Source: Cognaticolwellia sediminilitoris (GTDB taxonomy: Bacteria; Pseudomonadota; Gammaproteobacteria; Enterobacterales; Alteromonadaceae). Taken from it: a stretch of DNA of 64,000 bases. The notes below the pieces were generated by a model that was given only the letters and a program-made list of their open reading frames with translations, was not told the origin of the DNA and did not search any database. Location of the stretch: assembly GCA_002104535.1 (NCBI GenBank), contig NBOG01000002.1:318240-382239 (forward strand), written 5' to 3'. The position numbers and the translations under genes were made by a program. Below, piece after piece: positions 28,904 through 36,261 of the stretch (positions are counted from its first letter, which is position 1; every line of letters starts with the position of its first letter).

Positions 28904-29107
28904 TTAGTCTTCTTCTGCTGTTAAATATTGCTGGTAACCTTTAATCGCAAAATAGCGCACTGATTTTTTCAGTGTCACTCTTTTGGAAATAAGTGCTTGG
29001 TGACGGAATATTTTAACCACTTGCTTCTCACCATTTACATCACTTTCGATATTGTGCAATGGATTAAGACGCAAATTGTCAAATTCGGTTCTCATGATTA
29101 GTTTCAT
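28904..29107 (-). CDS. small hypothetical protein between repeat blocks
   Basis: A 67-residue, basic ORF with acidic tail (TAEED). I recognise no family. It has no signal peptide or membrane segment. A second in-frame ATG is four codons in (29095). No clear ribosome site is visible before either start, which lowers confidence. It lies exactly between the two composite repeat blocks, 13 bases from the left one and 23 from the right one. Its sequence is not repeat-derived and reads as a normal protein, which argues for a real gene. Confidence 0.5.
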   Translation of the reverse strand: MKLIMRTEFDNLRLNPLHNIESDVNGEKQVVKIFRHQALISKRVTLKKSVRYFAIKGYQQYLTAEED

Positions 29108-29130
29108 ATAAATATAGATATTAGATATTA

Positions 29131-29320
29131 GCTTTAAGTTTGAAGTTATCAGCTGTCAGTTAAAACAGAGTTTTAAGTTTGAAGCTTTCAGCTTTCAGTA
29201 AAAAGAAAAAAGAGAGCTATAAGTTTTAAGCTGTCAGCTTTCAGTAAAATCAAAAAAACAGAGATTAGCCGAGAGCTTGTTTTGTCTTTCTGACAGCTCA
29301 GAACTGAAAGCTTAAAGCTT
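29131..29320. repeat. composite repeat block, right copy
   Basis: Three A-type units start at 29131, 29170 and 29216, followed by the same linker (GATTAGCCGAGAGCTTG, 29263) and one short B-like unit (CTGACAGCTCAGAACTGAAA, 29290). The order matches the left block at 28570, in the same orientation. The block ends directly at the stop codon of the PspB-like gene. Confidence 0.82.
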
Positions 29321-29563
29321 TTAAAGTTTATTAATTTCTTTATTAACATCGTAACCTTCGTCGGTAACAATTTTTTCTAAAACTTGCATACGCTCTTCAA
29401 GGCTTGCTACTTTTTTGTTCATCGCGATGGCTTGTTCATTGGTTTGACTGTTGTGGTTTAAGGTTTTCTCTTTAAACTCTAAGTGCTTTTTGTACATGTC
29501 GAAAATTACGCCAAAGCCTACCGAGATAAAGACTATTGCTACTACCATTGCTGTACCGGACAT
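29321..29563 (-). CDS. PspB-like small membrane protein
   Basis: 80 residues. One membrane helix (about 4-22) is followed by a charged region and a C-terminal coiled coil. The stretch LEERMQVLEKIVTDEGYD (about 54-71) closely follows the pattern of PspB's RIQALESILD region. PspB is an inner-membrane partner of PspC in the phage-shock envelope stress response. No pspA, pspC or pspF gene is nearby, so it may act elsewhere. GAGGG precedes the ATG. Confidence 0.7.
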   Translation of the reverse strand: MSGTAMVVAIVFISVGFGVIFDMYKKHLEFKEKTLNHNSQTNEQAIAMNKKVASLEERMQVLEKIVTDEGYDVNKEINKL

Positions 29564-29656
29564 ACGCTACCCTCATTTTATTTTTTAATTATTATATTTT
29601 GACTTAATAATCTGGCCTATTAATAAGCATAGCGTATCTGTGAAAGAATAAAATGT

Positions 29657-30637
29657 CTATTTATCAGTGGCAAGTGCAGTAAGTTCTTGCTTTGCTAAGT
29701 AATTATCCATGGTAGAACGGAGTAATTTATACAGAAGAATTGAGCCGTCAATTTCTTCTTTGCGATTGGTTAAACTTTCAATGTTTAGTCCAAGCGGTAA
29801 TTTGTACGGTAATACCGCATCAAGTATCTGCACTAAGGTGTTACTACAAATTCGAATAGACTCGTACAACGGATGTTTTGCGTTCAAAATTCGCAAACTA
29901 GTCGCTTCAGGTACGCTAACCCCCAACCACTCAATAAATTCTAACGTTTTTTCACTACCACAAGGTGAAAACGTTAAGATGATACGTTGTGGTTTCACGC
30001 CTTGTTGCTGACATTCGATAGCGTATCGGGTCAACATATCTATGGTTGCTTGGGCGTTGTAAATAGCTTGAGAGATAAAGAAGTTACAGCCTAGTTGATG
30101 TTTCTCGATCAACTTTGAGTGTTCATTACGTTTGTTAGCGTGACGCTCAGCAATGGTAATGCCGCCAATAAAGAAGTCGTTTTCATTTGCCACTAAGGTT
30201 TTATACGCTTGGTCTAAAGGCAAACTAATATTATTTTGTTTTGAAGGGCTGCCAACTAGCACAATGTCGCGTACGCCATAGTCATTCCAGGCCTCATTAA
30301 CCCATTGATTAAACTCGGTGCTGTTTGATTGCACCACGCTTTTATAAGTTATAACCGGGCGATTAGTTTTTTGATTTAACAGCGACGAGTAAAGTCTAGG
30401 ATCAAGCGTAGATTTAAACGGAAAAGGGCGCGGTTTTGAGTTGCGAGAGTCTTCATCTTGAATGTCATAAACAATTAAACCGTCAAAGTCGATATCACTA
30501 ACACGTTCGAGTAATTTGTCGGCAATAGCTGATACTTGATCTATCGGTGTATCATTTTTCGGTGGTGTTGTGCCAATAAAATACACACCACGATTGATGT
30601 CGTTATATCTTGCTCTTAACTCTGAACCGTTTTTCAC
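29657..30637 (-). CDS. methylenetetrahydrofolate reductase-like protein
   Basis: 326 residues. The pattern of a TIM-barrel MTHFR fold is visible: an early DGLIVYDIQDE strand (about 52-62), a DIVLVGSPS strand, GGITIAERH and NFFISQAIYN, which parallels the FFVTQP region that binds folate in MTHFR. Several canonical MTHFR residues are replaced, so it is a divergent relative rather than MetF. The start is a GTG at 30637 with AAGAAG upstream; no ATG start is available. It stands alone between the PspB-like gene and dusC. Activity and folate use are uncertain. Confidence 0.65.
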   Translation of the reverse strand: MKNGSELRARYNDINRGVYFIGTTPPKNDTPIDQVSAIADKLLERVSDIDFDGLIVYDIQDEDSRNSKPRPFPFKSTLDPRLYSSLLNQKTNRPVITYKSVVQSNSTEFNQWVNEAWNDYGVRDIVLVGSPSKQNNISLPLDQAYKTLVANENDFFIGGITIAERHANKRNEHSKLIEKHQLGCNFFISQAIYNAQATIDMLTRYAIECQQQGVKPQRIILTFSPCGSEKTLEFIEWLGVSVPEATSLRILNAKHPLYESIRICSNTLVQILDAVLPYKLPLGLNIESLTNRKEEIDGSILLYKLLRSTMDNYLAKQELTALATDK

Positions 30638-30847
30638 TGTTGCTACTTCTTATTTAAGTTTGATGGATGCCTTAGGAGAGCAATTATCTTACCTTGTTGA
30701 ATTTTAAAAAGCTGCGTTAGTTTAATAATTATTTTCACCCGTTTATGCTTATTAAACATAAGAATATTTAGTGATAAAGTCTATCGATTAACACACTCAT
30801 TATCCCGGTAAATAACTTGATGAGTTACTTGAATAATCATAGGTTAA

Positions 30848-31810
30848 TTAATTTTCCAGCGCAGCGGTAACTCGATCAATTTGGTGCAGAATTTCATCTT
30901 TATTTTTTAACAGTTTAATCGCGTTAAAAAGCTCTTCAGCTTGAGGGTATTGTAGTTTTAAGTAGCGCAGCCATTGCTTTAATCGACTAGAAAAATAAAA
31001 GCTTTTATCACCTTGTAACTCTAACTCGCTGTATCGTTTTAATAATAAACTTAATTCTGACCAAGGCATTGGCGCTTTATTGAATTTAATTACATTGGCT
31101 AAGTTTGGTAAGGCTAAGGCGCCACGACCAAGCATTAAATTAGCGGTTTGGCTTTGAGTAATACAATTTTCTGCGTCATTTTTACTCCAAATTTCACCAT
31201 TGGCGAATATCTCTAGATTATACTTTTCGGTGAGTTCAGCAATAAAATGCCAATAGGCGGGAGGTCGGTAACCGTCAGATTTAGTGCGAGCGTGAATGGT
31301 CAATTGATTTACTTTTGCTGATTCTACCGCACTGACTATTTCATCTAGCTTTGAAGCATCGTTAAAACCTAATCTAATTTTTGCTGATAAGGTGTTGCTG
31401 TTACCGATCGCGGCTCTCATTTTTGATAATATTTGATAAATTTTTTCTGGCTCGTTCAGTAATACCGCGCCACCTTTGCTTTTATTGACCGCTTTGGCTG
31501 GGCAACCAAAATTAACATCTATACCATGGGAGCCCAGTTCAATTGCTCTAAGGGCATTTTCGGCCATCCAATCGGGTTCTTGTCCTAACAGCTGCATTCT
31601 CAAGGGGGTTCCCGTATCGGTGTAACAGTTATTGGCTATTTCAGGGCAAATTTTGCGAAAAACATGTTTGGGCACTAACGAGTCAACCACGCGGACAAAT
31701 TCTGTTACGCAAAAGTCGTAGCTATTTATAGCACAGAGCAGTTGGCGCATTAGCTGGTCTGCAACGCCTTCCATAGGTGCTAAGATTATTTTTTTTGCTT
31801 GTGGTTTCAT
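30848..31810 (-). CDS. dusC: tRNA-dihydrouridine(16) synthase DusC
   Basis: 320 residues. An FMN-binding TIM barrel begins with LAPMEGVAD (10-18). The catalytic Cys103 sits in VNFGCPAKAVNKSKGGA (99-115), and the FMN-phosphate region reads LMLGRGALALPN. The MEGV start and the length of about 315 residues place it in the DusC branch, which reduces U16 in tRNA, rather than DusA or DusB. It is monocistronic with a weak ribosome site. Divergent from it is the KCGE-repeat gene. Confidence 0.88.
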   Translation of the reverse strand: MKPQAKKIILAPMEGVADQLMRQLLCAINSYDFCVTEFVRVVDSLVPKHVFRKICPEIANNCYTDTGTPLRMQLLGQEPDWMAENALRAIELGSHGIDVNFGCPAKAVNKSKGGAVLLNEPEKIYQILSKMRAAIGNSNTLSAKIRLGFNDASKLDEIVSAVESAKVNQLTIHARTKSDGYRPPAYWHFIAELTEKYNLEIFANGEIWSKNDAENCITQSQTANLMLGRGALALPNLANVIKFNKAPMPWSELSLLLKRYSELELQGDKSFYFSSRLKQWLRYLKLQYPQAEELFNAIKLLKNKDEILHQIDRVTAALEN

Positions 31811-31973
31811 GGAGATAAGGCTAGGCTCAGTTATGTGGTGAAAAATCGACGAATGTTAGTTATTATTTGAGAAATTTTACAGCACTTGAAATTTATTTAC
31901 ACCGTGTATGGTCTTTGTAAATAGCTATACGTATAGATGTAGTGTCTAATTGAAAAAATAAAAGGATAAAGTA

Positions 31974-32417
31974 ATGAAATTAATTAAAAAATCTTCAATT
32001 GCAGCATTATTAGGCTTGTTTGCATTAACTGTTGCGGCAACGATGCCTGTAAAAGCAGAAACTAACCCATTTGCTACCCCTGACTCGGTTTCTGTTGTTT
32101 CTGGTCATGACAACAAAAAAGATAAGTGCGGCGAAGGAAAATGTGGCGAAGACAAAATGAAAGCCAAAATGAAGCACAAAGCCGAAGGCAAATGTGGTGA
32201 AGGCAAGTGTGGCGAAGACAAAATGAAAGCCAAAGCCGAAGGTAAGTGTGGCGAAGGCAAATGCGGCGAAGACAAAATGAAAGGCAAAGCCAAAGGTAAA
32301 TGTGGCGAAGATAAAATGAAACACAAAATGAAAGCCAAAGCCAAAGGAAAATGTGGCGAAGGTAAATGTGGTGAAGATAAAGCGAAAAAAGCTAAAGAAG
32401 GTAAGTGCGGCGAATAA
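31974..32417 (+). CDS. secreted KCGE-repeat protein resembling bufferin/HvfA precursors
   Basis: 147 residues. A signal peptide ends near VKAE (27-30). From residue 50 on, the protein is almost all Lys, Gly, Glu, Met, Ala and Cys. Ten cysteines each sit in a KCGE core; seven are in EGKCG, two in KGKCG and one in DKCG. The larger unit EGKCGEGKCGEDKMKAK repeats about three times. EGKCG repeats behind a signal peptide are the mark of bufferin/HvfA-type peptides, whose cysteines are modified by DUF692 (MNIO) enzymes and bind copper. No DUF692 or DUF2063 gene is adjacent. AAGGA precedes the ATG, and two hairpins follow the stop. Confidence 0.8.
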   Translation: MKLIKKSSIAALLGLFALTVAATMPVKAETNPFATPDSVSVVSGHDNKKDKCGEGKCGEDKMKAKMKHKAEGKCGEGKCGEDKMKAKAEGKCGEGKCGEDKMKGKAKGKCGEDKMKHKMKAKAKGKCGEGKCGEDKAKKAKEGKCGE

Positions 32418-32430
32418 GCCCATTACTTAA

Positions 32431-32505
32431 CTTTGATGAGTACTATCATCAAAGCTTAAGCGCGTTACCGCATAATAAAAACCACTTCACTTGAAGTGGT
32501 TTTTT
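32431..32505 (+). terminator. tandem terminators after the KCGE-repeat gene
   Basis: CTTTGATGA / TCATCAAAG (32431-32454) is a perfect 9-bp stem. A second, AAAACCACTTC / GAAGTGGTTTT with loop ACTT (32478-32504), ends in a T run and is a textbook rho-independent terminator. Confidence 0.85.
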
Positions 32506-32715
32506 CGTTTAAATAGTCAATAATCACCGTTTGGGATATGCCAAGATAGGCAATAAGCTTTTTAAACGCCTATCGGTTTTGCCTGTGCTTTGACACTACT
32601 TTGACTTTACATTGAGATTACTAAAAATAGCGCACTATTAACATTAATGGCCAGGTTGAAAGTATTTAGCTGTTATTAACCCAATTGAGATTAGATAAAA
32701 CCTAAGGAAGTAGAC

Positions 32716-33381
32716 ATGAGTAAAAATGTGGTAATTACCGGCGCAAATCGAGGCATTGGTTTATCGATGACTAAGCACTTTAAATCTCAAGGGGATAAAG
32801 TGTTTGCCTTGTGTAGAAAGTCATCAGCAGCGTTATCGGAGCTTGATGTTAAGGTTATTGAAGGTGTTGATGTAGCGACGGATACCGGTTTAAGTAATAT
32901 GGCTTCAGCGTTGGCAGGTGTAAATATCAACGTATTAGTTTGTAATGCAGGGATTTTACGTGATGAAAGTTTAAGTCATTTAAATCTAGATACTATTCGA
33001 GAGCAATTTGAAGTAAATGCCTTAGCACCACTGCGTGTTGTCCAACGTTTGCAAGCTCAACTACAAGTGAAAGCAAAGGTTGCGATGATCACCTCCAGAA
33101 TGGGCTCAATTGCCGATAATGGCTCAGGTGGTCGTTATGGTTACCGTATGTCAAAAGCGGCGTTAAATGCTGCAGCCATGTCGTTGAGTCATGATTTAGC
33201 CAGTAAGCAAATTGCCGTGGGTATTTATCACCCCGGTTATGTACAAACCGATATGGTGAATTACGGCGGCGATATCAGTGCCGATGAAGCCGCGCAAAAA
33301 TTGGTTAACTTAATAAATCAATTATCGATGAGTGAAACTGGGGTATTTAAACATTCTAATGGCAGTGTTTTACCTTGGTAA
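32716..33381 (+). CDS. short-chain dehydrogenase, C-factor-like
   Basis: 221 residues. The cofactor loop is TGANRGIG (8-15) and CNAG (75-78) stands for NNAG. The catalytic residues appear as Ser in ITSRMGS and Tyr-Lys in YGYRMSK (about 141-147). The short length and the HPGYVQTDM motif fit the C-factor (CsgA-like) SDR group. Substrate is unknown. AAGGAAG precedes the ATG. The 3' end overlaps the start of an alkyltransferase-like gene by 7 bases, so the two are coupled. Confidence 0.78.
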   Translation: MSKNVVITGANRGIGLSMTKHFKSQGDKVFALCRKSSAALSELDVKVIEGVDVATDTGLSNMASALAGVNINVLVCNAGILRDESLSHLNLDTIREQFEVNALAPLRVVQRLQAQLQVKAKVAMITSRMGSIADNGSGGRYGYRMSKAALNAAAMSLSHDLASKQIAVGIYHPGYVQTDMVNYGGDISADEAAQKLVNLINQLSMSETGVFKHSNGSVLPW

Positions 33382-33767
33382 AAACAGCTGATGCTGCCTT
33401 AACTGCTGCTTCTGCCGTAAACGAAAAGCACAAGAAGATATGGCAAACAGTACAGGCAATCCCTTATGGAAAAGTGGCTTGTTATGGACAGGTTGCTGAT
33501 TTAGCCGGCTTGCCAGGTCGCGCGCGTCTAGTTGGAAAAGCATTAGGCGCCGTGCCAAAAGGTGGCTGGCGAGGTCAGTCTGTGCCCTGGTATCGGGTGA
33601 TTAATTCACAAGGTAAAATTTCATTTGCGCCCGGTAGTGAAAGTTTTCAGCAACAGAGTGATTTACTGCAAGATGAACAAGTCGTGGTACTTGGCGCTAA
33701 AATTAAATTAAAAGAATTCCAATGGCAGCCAGATTTAGCTGAGTTGTTGTTTGTTTTAAAAGGCTAA
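33375..33767 (+). CDS. alkyltransferase-like protein (ATL), MGMT-related
   Basis: 130 residues. The DNA-binding domain of O6-alkylguanine transferases is clear: IPYGKVACYGQVAD (29-42) and GLPGRARLVGKAL. The active-site motif PCHRV of MGMT reads P71-W-Y-R-V75, so the acceptor Cys is replaced by Trp72. ATL proteins of this kind bind O6-alkylguanine lesions and hand them to nucleotide excision repair rather than repair them directly. The only available start is TTG at 33375, overlapping the SDR stop; an in-frame stop at 33357 bars an earlier start. Confidence 0.82.
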   Translation: MVKTADAALTAASAVNEKHKKIWQTVQAIPYGKVACYGQVADLAGLPGRARLVGKALGAVPKGGWRGQSVPWYRVINSQGKISFAPGSESFQQQSDLLQDEQVVVLGAKIKLKEFQWQPDLAELLFVLKG

Positions 33768-33806
33768 TTTCTCGATAAGCGTATATCTTTCGCTGGAATA
33801 ACACCT

Positions 33807-33834
33807 GTGCTGCATTCAAATGTGTATGCAGCAC
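33807..33834. terminator. hairpin between convergent ATL and tryptophan dioxygenase genes
   Basis: A perfect 9-bp stem GTGCTGCAT / ATGCAGCAC with a 10-base loop, in an 81-base gap between converging genes. There is no T run on either side. Confidence 0.45.
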
Positions 33835-33848
33835 AAGTGAAGTGCGCT

Positions 33849-34805
33849 TTATAGGTGGGTTCGCACTTCAAACAGCTCAGGAAAAAAGCTGACATCTAAG
33901 GCCTTTTTCAAAAAGCCAACGCCAGATGAACCACCGGTACCTTTTTTGTAACCTATGATACGTTGTACTGTGTACATATGTTTAAAGCGCCACTGCTGAA
34001 AGGCATCTTCAATATCAACTAATTTTTCAGCTAGTTCATAAAGCTCAAAATAAGTTTCAGGCTGTTGATAAACATTTAACCAGGCCTTTAAAACACTGTC
34101 GTTACGTTGATAGGCTTGGGTAACATCGCGTTTGCTGACGTCACTATCGATGTTAAAACCCGCTTTGGCTAAGGCAATGATAACTTCATCGTATAAGCTA
34201 TTTTGTTTCAGTAAGGTATCAAGCTCTTGATATGCGGTGCTGTTAGCCTGATGAATATTAAGCATGTCAGCATTTTTATTGCCCAATAAAAATTCTAGCT
34301 TACGATAGCCACAACTTTGAAAGCCAGACGAGCGGCCTAGGTCGTCACGAAACTTTAAATAATCACTAGGCGTTAACGTCGATAAAATATTCCACGACTG
34401 GGTAAGCTGCATAAATATTTGCTTAACGCGTGCAATCACTTTAAAAGCAGGACCAAAGTCTTCCGCTTTGATAAAGTTAATCGCACTTTGTAATTCGTGT
34501 CCGGCCAGTTTTAACCATAATTCACTGGTTTGGTGAATGATGATAAAAAGCATTTCGTCATGCTCACCACTTAACGGTTTTTGCGCTGATAATACTTGCT
34601 CTAATTGCAGGTAATCACCGTAGGACATTTCATTGTTAAAGTCTTGATGAATGCTTTGCTCGAGCGGACGAGTATTATTGTCAACGTTACTGGTCGATTG
34701 GTGAAAAGGACAACCGCTGGTATTGTCAGTCGTTGCTTTTTCTACCTCAGCATTTGTTTTTGCATCTTTAGAAGAGTCAATTTGATGGTGTTTGTCTTTA
34801 GTCAT
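33849..34805 (-). CDS. kynA: tryptophan 2,3-dioxygenase
   Basis: 318 residues. Haem enzyme that opens the indole ring of L-tryptophan to N-formylkynurenine. His91 in IIHQTSELW is the substrate-side His and His276 in FKHMYTVQRIIG is the haem ligand. The C-terminal GTGGSSGVGFLKKAL loop is standard. The first ~58 residues are a polar extension with a GCPFH motif (31-35) that resembles a haem-regulatory CP motif. It is the last gene of the kynurenine operon and overlaps kmo by 8 bases. Confidence 0.93.
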   Translation of the reverse strand: MTKDKHHQIDSSKDAKTNAEVEKATTDNTSGCPFHQSTSNVDNNTRPLEQSIHQDFNNEMSYGDYLQLEQVLSAQKPLSGEHDEMLFIIIHQTSELWLKLAGHELQSAINFIKAEDFGPAFKVIARVKQIFMQLTQSWNILSTLTPSDYLKFRDDLGRSSGFQSCGYRKLEFLLGNKNADMLNIHQANSTAYQELDTLLKQNSLYDEVIIALAKAGFNIDSDVSKRDVTQAYQRNDSVLKAWLNVYQQPETYFELYELAEKLVDIEDAFQQWRFKHMYTVQRIIGYKKGTGGSSGVGFLKKALDVSFFPELFEVRTHL

Positions 34806-36261
34806 GACTCTGGCCTTGTTGTTGTTTATTTATCGATAAGTTTTTTTGCTTGTCGTTAAATACGGCATGCACTAATTGCAGAAGTTTCTGATAAACAAAA
34901 TCGTCTTGCCAGCAACTTTCAATATTGGGGATTTGCATAATTTGCTGGATAATTTCTTGTTGAATATCGCCAATAGCTAACGCTTGTGAATAGGGTAAAT
35001 GTGGTGAAAAGGTCACCATAGAGTACAACGGCGTCCAAAGTTCAGGGTGGCGCTTGTGAAACTCGGCTTCAATTTTCTTTTGTAATAAAAAGCTCGCTTG
35101 GCCAGACAGTTCGCTCATTTCAACAAAATTACGTTTGGCTAGCTCGGTGATTGCATCAGCATTTATTTTTCGTTGCGCTTGATAGGCTGGAAATATTTTT
35201 GACCAATCATGGTGATGCTCAGCAATTAATTGACCTAACTCGCGACAGTCTTCAAAACCGCAGTTCATACCTTGACCATAAAATGGCACCATCGCATGTG
35301 CGGCATCACCAATAAGTGCTACTTTTTCGTTGATCGCCCAAGGATCAACTTTGACTAGAAACAACGGGTTAGCCGTTTTTTCCATAAACTCGTCGATTGG
35401 ATTTTCCAATAATGGCATGGCATCAGCAAAGTGAGTTTCGAAGAACTGCTCAACGTCAGCACGTTCAGTTAATGAAGCAAATGACACTTCGCCTTGAAAG
35501 TCGAGAAATAACGTACAGGTGAAAGAGCCATCTGGGTTTGGCAAGGCGATCAACATAAACTTTTTACGTGGCCAAATATGTAAGGCATTTTTAGCCATTT
35601 TAAATGAGCCATCTTCATTGGCTGGAATATGCAATTCGATATAGCTTTGTGGCATATAGGATTGATTGTAGCTAAAGCGAGGCGTTTCTTGGGCTAAACG
35701 CCGTACTTTGGAATAAGCACCGTCAGCGCCAAATAATAAATCTGCCGATACTTTTTCAATATTTTGCTCGTGCATAAAACTGGCGCTGGCGTTATTAAAG
35801 TCAACGTCAACTAAGCGTTGATCAAACTTAACTTCGACTAGCGGCTCTTGTTCGGCTAAATCGAGCAATTGCTCGTTAATACCGGCCCGAGAAACTGACC
35901 AAATAGCTTGAGATTCAGTGCCGTAGGCTTGCTCGGTAATTGTACCGTCAACAGCATGCATAACACGCTTTTGCATAGCAATGGCCTGTTGTTTGACGAC
36001 TTTATCAAGCCCGATAGCTTCAAGTGCGAGCCAACCTCTATCCGATAGCGCGATGTTGATAGACTTACCTTGATAAATGCTTTTAATTCGTGAGTCAGGG
36101 CGTGACTCATATAATTTAACCGGATGACCGTGGCGCGCTAAAATCACGGCCAGCAAGGTACCGACTGGGCCAGCACCAGCAATGGTGATGTTTTCTCGTG
36201 CGTTAGCTTTTGAATCAGCTTTTGCTTTCGCACTGTCGAGCATTCGTTGGGTTAACGACAT
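34798..36261 (-). CDS. kmo: kynurenine 3-monooxygenase
   Basis: 487 residues. FAD-dependent hydroxylase turning L-kynurenine into 3-hydroxykynurenine. The Rossmann GAGPVG motif lies near residue 30 and the second FAD motif LIGDAAHAMVPFYGQGMN near 310-330, with the typical FEDC stretch behind it. I start at ATG 36261, which shares a base with the kynU stop (TAATG) and has CAGGAG 8 bases upstream, not at the GTG three codons earlier. A C-terminal hydrophobic stretch is weak, as expected for the soluble bacterial form. Confidence 0.92.
   Translation of the reverse strand: MSLTQRMLDSAKAKADSKANARENITIAGAGPVGTLLAVILARHGHPVKLYESRPDSRIKSIYQGKSINIALSDRGWLALEAIGLDKVVKQQAIAMQKRVMHAVDGTITEQAYGTESQAIWSVSRAGINEQLLDLAEQEPLVEVKFDQRLVDVDFNNASASFMHEQNIEKVSADLLFGADGAYSKVRRLAQETPRFSYNQSYMPQSYIELHIPANEDGSFKMAKNALHIWPRKKFMLIALPNPDGSFTCTLFLDFQGEVSFASLTERADVEQFFETHFADAMPLLENPIDEFMEKTANPLFLVKVDPWAINEKVALIGDAAHAMVPFYGQGMNCGFEDCRELGQLIAEHHHDWSKIFPAYQAQRKINADAITELAKRNFVEMSELSGQASFLLQKKIEAEFHKRHPELWTPLYSMVTFSPHLPYSQALAIGDIQQEIIQQIMQIPNIESCWQDDFVYQKLLQLVHAVFNDKQKNLSINKQQQGQSHD

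Noticed and set aside
32025-32423. Antisense ORFs of 132 and 79 codons across the KCGE-repeat gene
   Set aside because: They arise from the repetitive codons of the sense gene, have extreme Phe/Ala/His or Leu/Pro/Ser composition and no ribosome site.
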